This document shows positions 7,893-16,155 of a stretch of DNA of 64,000 nucleotides, one piece after another. Made by a program: the position numbers and the translations under genes. Where the stretch lies: positions 558,001-622,000 of the forward strand of contig NZ_JACGXL010000002.1 of assembly GCF_014138265.1 (NCBI RefSeq). The letters are read 5' to 3'. Positions within the stretch are counted from its first letter, which is position 1; each line of letters begins with the position of its first letter. This stretch comes from Dokdonella fugitiva. GTDB lineage: Bacteria > Pseudomonadota > Gammaproteobacteria > Xanthomonadales > Rhodanobacteraceae. Below the pieces are notes generated by a model that was not told the origin of the DNA, searched no databases, and worked only from the letters and a program-made list of their open reading frames with translations.

Positions 7893-8623
7893 TCGAAGCC
7901 CGCGACCTGCACAAGGCGTTCGGCGCGGTGACCGCGGTCGACGGCGTCTCGTTCGTCGCGCGCGACGGCGAGATCACCGGCCTGCTCGGCCCGAACGGCG
8001 CCGGCAAGACGACCACCTTGCGCATGCTCTACACGCTGATGCGGCCCGACCGCGGCGAGGTGCTCGTCGACGGCATCGATGCCGCCGGCGACGCCGCGGC
8101 GGTGCGTCGCCGCCTCGGCGTGCTGCCCGACGCGCGCGGCCTGTACAAGCGCCTCACCGCGTACGAGAACATCGAGTACTTCGCGCGCCTGCAGGACATC
8201 GACGCGGACACGCGTCGCCGGCGCATCGACGCCCTCGTCGCCGCACTCGACATGCGCGACATCGTGGACCGACGCACCGAAGGCTTCTCGCAGGGGCAAC
8301 GCGTGAAGACCGCGATCGCGCGCGCACTCGTGCACGATCCGCGCAACGTGATCCTCGACGAGCCGACCAACGGCCTCGACGTCATGGCGACGCGCGCGAT
8401 GCGCACGTTCATGCTGCGCCTCAAGCAGGAAGGACGCTGCGTGCTGTTCTCCAGCCACATCATGCAGGAGGTCGGCGCGCTGTGCGACCGCATCGTCGTC
8501 ATCGCGCGCGGCCGCGTCGTCGCCGACGCCGCGCCCGAGGCGCTGCGCGAGCAGACCGGCGCGGCGACGCTCGAGGACGCGTTCGTGAAGATCATCGGTT
8601 CGGAAGAAGGACTCGCCGCATGA
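7889..8623 (+). CDS. ABC transporter ATP-binding protein (NatA-like exporter)
   Basis: A 244-residue ATPase with Walker A GPNGAGKTT, a Q-loop region, a signature in the form FSQGQRVKTAIARAL, Walker B NVILDEPTNGLD and the switch His in LFSSHIMQEV. The family energises export permeases such as NatB, which follows directly with a 4-nt overlap. AGGA at 7876-7879 supports the ATG at 7889. Na+ export as in NatAB is one possibility. The partner permease resembles NatB, but substrate cannot be read from sequence. Confidence 0.93.
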   Translation: MIEARDLHKAFGAVTAVDGVSFVARDGEITGLLGPNGAGKTTTLRMLYTLMRPDRGEVLVDGIDAAGDAAAVRRRLGVLPDARGLYKRLTAYENIEYFARLQDIDADTRRRRIDALVAALDMRDIVDRRTEGFSQGQRVKTAIARALVHDPRNVILDEPTNGLDVMATRAMRTFMLRLKQEGRCVLFSSHIMQEVGALCDRIVVIARGRVVADAAPEALREQTGAATLEDAFVKIIGSEEGLAA

Positions 8624-9795
8624 GAGCCGCACTGACCGTGTTCTGGAAGGAAGTGCGCGAGAACCTGCGCGACCGCCGCACCGTGATCAACACGCTGTTG
8701 ACCGGGCCGCTGCTGGCGCCGCTGATGTTCGTGCTCATCATCAACGCGGCGATCACGCGCGAACTCGACAAGGCCGACAAGCCGCTGCCGGTACCGGTCG
8801 CGGGCGCGGCCAACGCACCCAACCTCGTCGCTGCGCTGCGGCGCGCGGGCGTAGAAATCAAGGACGCGCCGGCCGATCCCGAGCGCGCGGTGCGCGAGCA
8901 GGACGTTGACCTCGTGCTGCGCATCCCGGCCGGCTACGCCGAGGCCTGGGCGAAGGGCGATCCGGCGCAGGTCGAGCTCGTCTACGACCAGTCGCAGCGC
9001 GACGCGCAAGGTTCGGTCGCGCGCCTGCACGGACTGCTCGACGCGTACGCGCAGCAGACCGGCGCGCTGCGCCTCGTCGCGCGCGGCGTGTCGCCGAACG
9101 TGACGCGGCCGCTGGTCGTGGCCGAGCGCGACCAGTCGACCGCGCAGGCGCGCAGCGGCACCTTGTTCGGCATGCTGCCGTACTTCTTCATTCTGGGCGT
9201 ATTCATCGGCGGCATGGCGCTGGCGATCGACACCACCGCGGGCGAACGCGAGCGCCAGTCGCTCGAGCCGCTGCTCGTCAACCCGGTCGGCCGCGGCGGC
9301 ATCCTCGCCGGCAAGCTCGGCGCGACCGCCGCGTTCGCCTTCACCAGCCTCGTGCTCAGCATCGTCGCGTTCTCGATCGCGGGACGGTTCCTGCCGACCG
9401 CCAAACTCGGCATGAGCCTCGAGCTCGGCGCCTCGTTCGCGCTCGCGACGCTGTTCGTGATGTTGCCGCTGGTGGTGATGCTCGCGAGCCTGCAGACGCT
9501 CGCCGCGGCGTTCGCCAAGAGCTTCCGCGAGGCGCAGACCTACCTTTCGCTGCTGATGTTCGTGCCGGTGATCCCGACCCTGCTGCTGTCGCTGTTCCCG
9601 CTCAAGACGCAGAGCTGGATGTACGCGGTGCCGCTGATGGGCCAGCAGGTATCGATCATGCGCCTGCTGCGCGGCGACCCGATCGCGCCGTACCAGCTCG
9701 GCCTGTGCTTCGGCGCGACCGCGCTGGCCGCGCTGCTCGCCTGCCTCGTCACCGCCTGGGTCTACCGCAGCGAGCGTCTCGCGATCTCGGCCTGA
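8620..9795 (+). CDS. ABC transporter permease (NatB/ABC-2 family)
   Basis: A 391-residue membrane protein with one N-terminal helix (LLTGPLLAPLMFVLIINAAI) and a roughly 140-residue extracytoplasmic domain. About five further helices follow from residue 180 on, ending in a helix before YRSERLAIS. This layout is that of the NatB/ABC-2 exporters. The conserved cytoplasmic segment TTAGERERQSLEPLLVNP is present. It overlaps the ATPase gene by ATGA and closes the operon. Confidence 0.92.
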   Translation: MRAALTVFWKEVRENLRDRRTVINTLLTGPLLAPLMFVLIINAAITRELDKADKPLPVPVAGAANAPNLVAALRRAGVEIKDAPADPERAVREQDVDLVLRIPAGYAEAWAKGDPAQVELVYDQSQRDAQGSVARLHGLLDAYAQQTGALRLVARGVSPNVTRPLVVAERDQSTAQARSGTLFGMLPYFFILGVFIGGMALAIDTTAGERERQSLEPLLVNPVGRGGILAGKLGATAAFAFTSLVLSIVAFSIAGRFLPTAKLGMSLELGASFALATLFVMLPLVVMLASLQTLAAAFAKSFREAQTYLSLLMFVPVIPTLLLSLFPLKTQSWMYAVPLMGQQVSIMRLLRGDPIAPYQLGLCFGATALAALLACLVTAWVYRSERLAISA

Positions 9796-9895
9796 CGCGC
9801 CCGCGGCAAGGAAGGATCGGCCTTGCTGCGGCGCAGCGCGCTCGGCGCTATCCTACGCGGCTGCGGGCGCCGTTCGCCCGCCGGAGCAGGCTGGC

Positions 9896-10798
9896 GTGAT
9901 CAAGTGGGTCGTCCTCGTGGTGTTCCTCGCATGCGCGGCGTACGTGCATTTCCGTGGTCGCGTGCGGCTGCGCCTGACCCGCCAGATCACCGACCACTCG
10001 ACCTTCATGGCGCCGCTCAACGTGCTGCTGTACGCGTGTTCGGGCGTGCCGAACGGGCGTTACGTCGGCGTCGAGCGCTTCCCCGAACTCGCGCCGCTGC
10101 GCGAGCGCTGGCAGGAGATCCGCGAGGAGGCGCTCGCGCTGCGCGCGGCGCAGCAGATCAAGTCGTCCGACCGCCACAACGACGTCGGCTTCAACTCGTT
10201 CTTCCGCCGCGGCTGGAAGCGCTTCTACCTCAAGTGGTACGACGACGCGCATCCGTCCGCGCGCGAACTGTGCCCGCGCACGACCGAACTGCTGCGCGCG
10301 ATCCCGACGGTGAAGGCCGCGATGTTCGCCGAACTCCCGCCCGGCGGCGAACTGCGCCGCCACCGCGACCCGTACGCCGGCTCGCTGCGCTACCACCTCG
10401 GCCTGGTCACGCCCGGCGACGACCGCTGCTACATCGAGGTCGACGGCGAACGCTACAGCTGGCGCGACGGCGAGGCCGTCATGTTCGACGAGACCTACAT
10501 CCATCGTGCCGAGAACACGACAGAACACGACCGCATCATCCTGTTCTGCGACATCGAGCGGCCGATGCGCTGGCGCTGGGCGACCGCGCTCAACCGCTTC
10601 GTCGCGCGCAACTTCGTCGCTGCGGCGAGTTCGCCGAACACCGATGCGGACCGCACCGGCGGCCTCAACCGCGCGTTCGGCTACTTCTACAAGTTGCGCC
10701 AGCCGGCCAAGCGCCTGCGCGAATGGAACAAGCACGTCTACTACATCGTGAAGTTCGGGGTGATCGGCGCGCTCGCCTGGCTGCTGTTCCGTCCCTGA
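9896..10798 (+). CDS. lpxO: Lipid A hydroxylase LpxO (aspartyl/asparaginyl beta-hydroxylase fold)
   Basis: A 300-residue Fe(II)/2-oxoglutarate dioxygenase flanked by N-terminal and C-terminal hydrophobic anchors (residues 2-17 and 283-298). The iron ligands appear as HRD (His156, Asp158) and the distal IHRAEN His203. The length and the terminal anchors match LpxO, which 2-hydroxylates the secondary myristate of lipid A at the cytoplasmic face of the inner membrane. The start is a GTG preceded by GGAG. A TATCCT -10-like box lies at 9849-9854. It converges on the phosphoramidate-type cluster with a 36-bp gap. Confidence 0.88.
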   Translation: MIKWVVLVVFLACAAYVHFRGRVRLRLTRQITDHSTFMAPLNVLLYACSGVPNGRYVGVERFPELAPLRERWQEIREEALALRAAQQIKSSDRHNDVGFNSFFRRGWKRFYLKWYDDAHPSARELCPRTTELLRAIPTVKAAMFAELPPGGELRRHRDPYAGSLRYHLGLVTPGDDRCYIEVDGERYSWRDGEAVMFDETYIHRAENTTEHDRIILFCDIERPMRWRWATALNRFVARNFVAAASSPNTDADRTGGLNRAFGYFYKLRQPAKRLREWNKHVYYIVKFGVIGALAWLLFRP

Positions 10799-10834
10799 TC
10801 GCGCTCCCGTGCCCGTGCGTCGATCATGCGCGGG

Positions 10835-11806
10835 TCACGCGTCGGTGCGCGTGACACCGGCGAGCGCGTCGCGCAACACGAGCGCGAGCCGGTCCGATCG
10901 CGCGAGCGGAATACCCGCCGCATGCAGCGCGCCGATCACCGCTTCGTGCAAGCCGTCGTCGCAAGGGCGCTCGGCGACCGGCGACGCGCCGGTCGCGTAG
11001 CCGAGCCAGTCGTCGACATCGGCGAACGCACCGCGCAGCCAGGCGATCGTCGGCGCATCGAGTTCGCGCGTGCTCTCACCCGGCGGCTCGCCGCGCAGGA
11101 GCGTGCGGTCGACGACGCCGAGCCCTAGCAGCCGGCGATCCTCGGCCTTGACGCGTTCGACCGACGACGCGTCCGCGGCGCGCGCGAGCTCGCCTGGCGT
11201 CGTGTCGAGCCCGAGCCATGCGGCCACGCCGGCGAGCGTCGCGAGCGCATCCGCGCGATAGTCCTCGAAGCGCACGACGCGGATGTCGGAACGCTCCGCC
11301 TCGTGCCGCCAGCTGCGCAGGAACACGCGCAGGTAGTCGCGCCGCGACAGCGGGTAGTGGAAGTAGCGCGCATTGCAGTAGGCGCGGAAATCCGGCGTCG
11401 TTCCAGCGTGCGCGAGGTGGCGGCGCCAGTCCGAGTACAGCGCGTCGCACGGATCGCGCACGAACAGCACGCGGCGCGCCGCCGCCGGATACACGCCGGG
11501 CCAGACGTGATGGACGCGCACGCACGCGCCTGCGCGGAAACGCAACGTGCGCCCGTCGCGCAGGGCGGGCAGCAGCCGGCTCCAGCCGTTGTCGCCGCCG
11601 ACGTAGCGGTGTGATCCGTCGTCGCCGGTCGCCCAGTGCGTGGCGTCGTCGCTGCCCCACGGCTTCCACGCCGGCACGCCGAGTTCGATCAGGCAGTTCG
11701 CGAGCCAGGACGCGCCGCACGGAAGCTCCGGCGAGGCGATCTCGATCGTGTAGCGGTCGTAGCCGGGCCGGTCGGGCACGGCGTGGAAGCGCGTCAGGTC
11801 ATGCAT
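10835..11806 (-). CDS. Sulfotransferase-fold protein; candidate phosphoramidate transferase
   Basis: A 323-residue protein with the PAPS-type 5' phosphosulfate loop recognisable as ELPCGASWLANCL near residue 28, and the 3'-phosphate motif RVLFVRDPCDALYSDW around residues 117-132. It is the last gene of a six-gene cluster matching the C. jejuni phosphoramidate pathway and overlaps the APS-kinase-like gene by 8 nt. That pathway's activated donor is a 3'-phospho-CDP-amidate, chemically analogous to PAPS. A sulfotransferase fold is therefore a logical candidate for transferring the phosphoramidate to a surface glycan or lipid. Plain sulfate transfer is the alternative. No sulfate-activation genes are in the window. 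Confidence 0.7.
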   Translation of the reverse strand: MHDLTRFHAVPDRPGYDRYTIEIASPELPCGASWLANCLIELGVPAWKPWGSDDATHWATGDDGSHRYVGGDNGWSRLLPALRDGRTLRFRAGACVRVHHVWPGVYPAAARRVLFVRDPCDALYSDWRRHLAHAGTTPDFRAYCNARYFHYPLSRRDYLRVFLRSWRHEAERSDIRVVRFEDYRADALATLAGVAAWLGLDTTPGELARAADASSVERVKAEDRRLLGLGVVDRTLLRGEPPGESTRELDAPTIAWLRGAFADVDDWLGYATGASPVAERPCDDGLHEAVIGALHAAGIPLARSDRLALVLRDALAGVTRTDA

Positions 11807-12296
11807 CGCGCGCCTCGCCCCAGCGCGCGACGATGCGCGCGCCGATCTGCGCGGGCGATGCGGTGCCGCTGTCGAGGCGCAGCTCCGCCGCGAGCGGCCA
11901 TTCGGCCGGAATGTCGCGGCCGACCTCGGGTGCACCGTCGACCGGGCGCGGGCGCCGGCGCTCGCGCTCGACCTCGTCGCAGGCGAGCAGCACCTCGAGG
12001 TAGCGCGCGAAGCGTTCGCGATTGCGCGCATGCACGTCGGCGAACAGCGACACCGTCGCGACGACGGCGGTGATTCCCTGCGCGCTCGCGTCGGCGGCGA
12101 GATTGGCGTAGACCTCGGCTAGGCGCCGCCGGTCGCGCTCGCCGTAGCCGCCGCCGAGCGGCGCGAGCGCCGCGCGCAGGCGATCGCCGTCGAGCAGAAG
12201 CGCATGTTCGCCGGCCTCGTGCAGCAGCGCGACGACAGCGGCTGCCGCGCTGCTCTTGCCGACACCGGGTAGCCCGGTGATCCAGATCACGCCCAT
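11799..12296 (-). CDS. APS-kinase-like kinase; candidate cytidine diphosphoramidate 3'-kinase (Cj1415-like)
   Basis: A 165-residue P-loop kinase of the adenylylsulfate-kinase family. Walker A is GLPGVGKSS and the family motif LLDGDRLRAAL matches the LDGDNVR region of APS kinases. It lacks a sulfurylase domain or neighbour. In the C. jejuni capsule pathway the APS-kinase homologue Cj1415 phosphorylates the 3'-OH of cytidine diphosphoramidate. The four other pathway families are adjacent here, so that reaction is preferred over PAPS synthesis. The start overlaps the nucleotidyltransferase end by 10 nt and the stop overlaps the sulfotransferase gene by 8 nt. Confidence 0.72.
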   Translation of the reverse strand: MGVIWITGLPGVGKSSAAAAVVALLHEAGEHALLLDGDRLRAALAPLGGGYGERDRRRLAEVYANLAADASAQGITAVVATVSLFADVHARNRERFARYLEVLLACDEVERERRRPRPVDGAPEVGRDIPAEWPLAAELRLDSGTASPAQIGARIVARWGEARDA

Positions 12297-13045
12297 GCGC
12301 CGTCCTCCGCGCGCGGGCGCCAGTCGTGGCTCCACGGCGCGTTCCCATGCAGGCGGCGACGACACAGGCGAAGATCGTCCGCGCTGTCGATCTCGCACCA
12401 GCGTCCGTCGAGCGGCACGTCGGCGACATCGACGCCCTCGCGCAGCATCGCCGCGAGCAGCGAGGTCGCGTCGTGCGCGGCGCACGCGAACGACGAAGCG
12501 CGCACCCAGCCCGCGGCGCTGAAACGGATGAGCCCGGCGAACTGCGCCTGCACCTCATCGAGCGAGCGCGGGCATGCGCCGATCGCGCGCAGGCGGCCGT
12601 CCGCGGCGAGATAGGTCTCGGCGTCGACGAGAGGGTCGCCATGGCGCTCGCGCCAGAGCCGCTGCCACTGCCGGTCGCCCGCCACCGCGACGTCCGCGCG
12701 TGCGTCGAGCAATGCGGCGATGTTCGCGGGATGGTGCGGGCAATCGGCGTAGGCGAGCAGGAAACCTTGCTCGAAGCGCGACGGCTGCGCCGCAGCGAGC
12801 GAAGCGAGCGGGCCGGTCTCGTGCCACCTCGGCGCGAGCACGGCTTCGACGCCGGCGCGCGCGAGCTGCGTCGCGCGATAGCCACCGACGACGACGATCG
12901 GTGCGAGCCCGTTCGCGCGCAGCGCCTGCAGTTGCCAGTCGAGCAGCGTCCGCCCGCCGGCGCGCACGAGCGCCTTCGGCAGGTGGCGCGCATGGCGCCC
13001 GAGGCGCGAACCGCGCCCCGCGGCGAGGACGATCGCGGCTGTCAC
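12287..13045 (-). CDS. Nucleotidyltransferase; candidate CTP:phosphoglutamine cytidylyltransferase (Cj1416-like)
   Basis: A 252-residue NTP_transferase-fold enzyme. The N-terminal signature is VLAAGRGSRLG, followed by LPKALVRAGG, and the metal-binding region reads LLAYADCPHHP. GTG at 13045 is chosen because it overlaps the methyltransferase stop as GTGA. An in-frame GTG at 13063 would give a 22-nt overlap. In the capsule phosphoramidate pathway this family joins L-glutamine phosphate to CTP, giving CDP-L-glutamine. Outside that context it would be annotated as a phosphocholine or sugar nucleotidyltransferase. Confidence 0.72.
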   Translation of the reverse strand: MTAAIVLAAGRGSRLGRHARHLPKALVRAGGRTLLDWQLQALRANGLAPIVVVGGYRATQLARAGVEAVLAPRWHETGPLASLAAAQPSRFEQGFLLAYADCPHHPANIAALLDARADVAVAGDRQWQRLWRERHGDPLVDAETYLAADGRLRAIGACPRSLDEVQAQFAGLIRFSAAGWVRASSFACAAHDATSLLAAMLREGVDVADVPLDGRWCEIDSADDLRLCRRRLHGNAPWSHDWRPRAEDGAWA

Positions 13046-13806
13046 GCGCTCTCGCGCCGCCACGCGAGCCAGATGCGCGTCGTGAACGGAACGTCGATCG
13101 CGGCGTGGCCGGCGAGCGCGGAGTGCATCGCATCGAGCACGGCCGGCATCGCCGCACCCGCCTGGCGCACGAGCGTGGCATGGGCACGGAAGCCGTCGAC
13201 GAAGTCGTCCGCGCGCACGCGGTGCATGAACCGGCCGACGATGTGCTCGACCGCGCCGAAGCGGCCGTCGGCCTCGATCGTCGCCGACGGATCGTCGCGG
13301 CGGCTGCCGTGCGCGTAGCCGGGCACGTGACGTTCGATCGCGGCTTGCACGCGCTGCTGCAGCGGATCATCGAGGTCACGGTGGTTCCACAGCACGAGCA
13401 GCGCACCGCGCGGCCGCAGCAGCCGCGCGGCGATGTCGAGCGCGCTGCGCACAGGCATCACGTTGAACGACGAACCGAACGTGAGCACGGAACAGCAGTC
13501 GGCGTCGAGCCCGCAGTGCTCGGCGTCGGCGCCGATCCAGCGCGCGGCCGGGACTTCGCGCTCGCCGATCGCGCGCATCGGCGCGCTCGGCTCGACCGCA
13601 GTCACGCGCAGCCCGCGCACCACGAGCTCGGCCGTGAGGCGGCCGCTGCCGGCGCCGATGTCGACGCAATCGGCGCCGTGTGGCGCGGACCGCGCGACCG
13701 CGGCGTCGAGCGCAGCCGCGTCGTACGGCGCGCGCAGCCGGTAGTGCGCGGCGAGCGCGTCGTAGTCCCAGTCGCGCCTGCGCGCGACGTTCATCCCTTC
13801 ATCCAT
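13042..13806 (-). CDS. SAM-dependent methyltransferase of the phosphoramidate-type cluster
   Basis: A 254-residue class I methyltransferase. Motif I is VDIGAGSGRL (residues 48-57), with an acidic residue ending strand 2 (TAVEPS) and motif post-I near GADAEHCGLD. The pathway in C. jejuni includes two methyltransferases (Cj1419, Cj1420) that make the O-methyl phosphoramidate, and one such gene is present here. ATG 13806 is preceded by GAGG at 7 nt spacing. ATG 13794 would overlap the previous stop as ATGA and is an alternative. The methyl acceptor is inferred from context. Confidence 0.72.
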   Translation of the reverse strand: MDEGMNVARRRDWDYDALAAHYRLRAPYDAAALDAAVARSAPHGADCVDIGAGSGRLTAELVVRGLRVTAVEPSAPMRAIGEREVPAARWIGADAEHCGLDADCCSVLTFGSSFNVMPVRSALDIAARLLRPRGALLVLWNHRDLDDPLQQRVQAAIERHVPGYAHGSRRDDPSATIEADGRFGAVEHIVGRFMHRVRADDFVDGFRAHATLVRQAGAAMPAVLDAMHSALAGHAAIDVPFTTRIWLAWRRESA

Positions 13807-16031
13807 GTGCGTGCCTCGAAATCGATCGCTAGCGTGGCGCCGCCGCCGATGCGACGGAAGGCATCCGGACCGACGCCGAGCAGCGCGGGCACGCCCGCCG
13901 CGGCACAGCGGATCGCCATGTGCGAATTGGGCCCGCCGAACGCGGTGAGCAGCGCGCGCGGCTGGCGCTGGAAGATCCAGTCATAGCCGGGGTCCGCGCT
14001 CGCGATCGCAACGATCGAGCGCAGCGGCACGCTCGCCGGATGCGTCGTCGCCTCGATGCGCGCGACGCGGCCGTGGATACGGCCGTGGCCGACGTAGTTG
14101 GGCTGGCCTGCGGCGTGGTGCACGACGTCGAGGCGCGTACCGTCGATGAGCAGCGGCATGCGCACGCCGGCTTCGACCGCGTGTCGGCGGCGTGCCGCGG
14201 CGACCGCGGCGTGCAGGTGGTGCGGATCGGCGAACGGGTCGAGCAGCGCGTCGAGTTCGAGCCAGCCAGCGTCGTCGCGCGCGATACCGCAGATGCGTGC
14301 GCGCTCGCCGAGCGCGTCGAGGCCGAGCGAGACCGCGCGCGCGAGCGCGAACTTGCCGAACTCGCGCGTGCGCAGCACGTCGACGTAGTGCGCGCACAGC
14401 GCGTGCGCGTCCGCCTCGACGCCGAGCCCGCGCAGGGCCGCGGCAAGGCGCGTCGCGACGGGCGCTCGCGGTGGCGGCGCGGGACCGGCCAGCGCGGGCG
14501 CAGCCGCCACGAGCCTCCATTCGCGTCGCGTCGGCGCGGCGATCTCGAAGGTACCTGCACGCACGTGGTCGTCGTCGCCGTCGCCGACGCGGCCGGCCGT
14601 CGCGCCGGACCTCAGCTGGCGCAGGATGGCCGCGTCGAGCAGTCCGTGCTCCACCGCCGAGCGCATCATCGCTTCGAGCATGAACGCCTGCCGCGCGGCT
14701 TCGGCGAAGCGCGCGGCCGTGCGCAACTCGAGCCGGCCTAGCCAGCGCGCGAGTGCCCCGTCATGCGCGGGAGGTGCCTGCAGCCGCAGGTCGCGCTCGA
14801 AACTCGCATGCAGTCGCGCCGTGCGCGAGCGGTCGAGCGCGCGACGCATCGGCTCGCGCAGGGCGCAGGCGAGCGCGGCGACGTCCACGGCGGCGAACGC
14901 GCCGGCGTAGCGCGCGGCGAACCACGCGTCGAAACCGAAATGGAGCGCGGCCGGCATCACCTCGAACTCGACCTTGTCGTGCAGGTGCGGCTGCGCGCGC
15001 AGGCGCGCGCAGGCCGCGTCGACAAGGCGCGCGCCGAGGTCCGCGTCGAGCGACGCGGGCAGCAGCGAATGGAAGCTCGTGCGCACGTCGACGTACGGGC
15101 GCCCCGCGTGGAAGCGCAGCAGGTCGCGTCCACCGCCGGCATGGCCGAGCGCCGCGCGGCCGATCGACCACGCGCGGCGCGTGACGAGGCGGTCGAACAG
15201 GGTGCGCGCGAGCGGACGCGGATGCTCGCCCAGCAGTTCGGCCGGATTCCAGTCCGGCATCATGCCGAGCAACGGCGGCGCGACCTCGCGCGCGAGCGCG
15301 GATTCGACCGCATGGCGCGCGGTCGTGGTCGCGTGCGCGTCGTGCCGCGGGCATGCGAGTGCGCGCGCCTGCAGTAGCCATGCGCTGCCGCCCACGTCGA
15401 GCGCGAGCTCGATCTCGCACGGCTGCATGCCGGTGATCGCTTCGACTTCGCGCAAGGCATCGAGGCAGTCGCGCACCGCGCGCGGCAACGTGACCGCTGC
15501 GGCGCGGTCGCGCGCGACGTACCAGGTGTCGACGTCGGCGTCGCCGCGCGTGACCGCGTCGGTGCGCGGGCCCGCGGCGATGCTCACCGCGTAGTACGGC
15601 GCGGCGTCGGGCAGTGCGTGCGTGAACGCCACGCAGGCATGGCGCACGGGCGCCACCTGCAGTTGCACGAACACTTCGTCGCGCGGATCGGAACGCGCGT
15701 AGCTGGCGAACACCGCATCGATCGCTCGCGCGACCGCGTCGCCGTCGGCGGCGTCGACCGCGAGGACGCTGCGATGGCGCCCCGCGTCGGAGCCGCCGGC
15801 CGCGTCCTCGTCGGCGGCGTCGCTGCGCACGGCGATGCGCGCGCCGGCGAACCGGCGTGCGATCGTGTCCAGCGTTTCCCCTCGCGCCGACCGCCAGGAC
15901 GTGCGCGCCACGCCGATGCCGTCGGCGACGAGGCTGCGTCGCGTCCTCGGTCGCAGCCATTCGAGCATGGCGCGCTTGCCGCGCCAGCGGATGGCATCCG
16001 CGGCGTCGCGGGTATCGGCGGTTGCTTGCAT
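13791..16031 (-). CDS. PEP-synthase-like enzyme; candidate L-glutamine kinase (Cj1418-like)
   Basis: A 746-residue protein with a degenerate PPDK/PEP-synthase ATP-grasp N-terminal domain (IAVRSDAADEDAAGG...RHRSVLAV), a long central part, and a C-terminal PEP-utilising swivelling domain. The phospho-carrier His lies in FGGPNSHMAIRCAAAGVPAL (His704). This size and domain order match Cj1418, which uses ATP to phosphorylate the amide of L-glutamine as the first step of phosphoramidate synthesis. A 124-bp gap separates it from the amidohydrolase gene upstream. A TAGACT box (minus strand, 16059-16064) lies in that gap and may be a secondary promoter. Confidence 0.75.
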   Translation of the reverse strand: MQATADTRDAADAIRWRGKRAMLEWLRPRTRRSLVADGIGVARTSWRSARGETLDTIARRFAGARIAVRSDAADEDAAGGSDAGRHRSVLAVDAADGDAVARAIDAVFASYARSDPRDEVFVQLQVAPVRHACVAFTHALPDAAPYYAVSIAAGPRTDAVTRGDADVDTWYVARDRAAAVTLPRAVRDCLDALREVEAITGMQPCEIELALDVGGSAWLLQARALACPRHDAHATTTARHAVESALAREVAPPLLGMMPDWNPAELLGEHPRPLARTLFDRLVTRRAWSIGRAALGHAGGGRDLLRFHAGRPYVDVRTSFHSLLPASLDADLGARLVDAACARLRAQPHLHDKVEFEVMPAALHFGFDAWFAARYAGAFAAVDVAALACALREPMRRALDRSRTARLHASFERDLRLQAPPAHDGALARWLGRLELRTAARFAEAARQAFMLEAMMRSAVEHGLLDAAILRQLRSGATAGRVGDGDDDHVRAGTFEIAAPTRREWRLVAAAPALAGPAPPPRAPVATRLAAALRGLGVEADAHALCAHYVDVLRTREFGKFALARAVSLGLDALGERARICGIARDDAGWLELDALLDPFADPHHLHAAVAAARRRHAVEAGVRMPLLIDGTRLDVVHHAAGQPNYVGHGRIHGRVARIEATTHPASVPLRSIVAIASADPGYDWIFQRQPRALLTAFGGPNSHMAIRCAAAGVPALLGVGPDAFRRIGGGATLAIDFEARTWMKG

Positions 16032-16155
16032 GCGCAGGGGTCGGGTCGTGCGTCGGCGAGTCTAGCAGGTGGCGACAATGTACTTTTCTTGCACTTGGGT
16101 GACCGCGTGCGGCGTCGTTCGTTCCGGCGCGCCGCTCGCGTGCGCTTCCGACGGA

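Noticed and set aside
10799..10834. Possible terminator between lpxO and the sulfotransferase-fold gene
   Set aside because: Only short, imperfect complementarity and no T-tract on either strand.
11799..12296. Annotation as CysC for PAPS synthesis
   Set aside because: No ATP sulfurylase or other sulfate genes nearby, and the four other families of the phosphoramidate pathway are adjacent. Kept as a possible alternative only.
16093..16100. AC-N4-GT element upstream of a TAGACT box near the glutamine-kinase-like gene
   Set aside because: The arms do not extend beyond the core and the spacing is 32.5 instead of 31.5 bp. Judged a chance match, not part of the proposed regulon.
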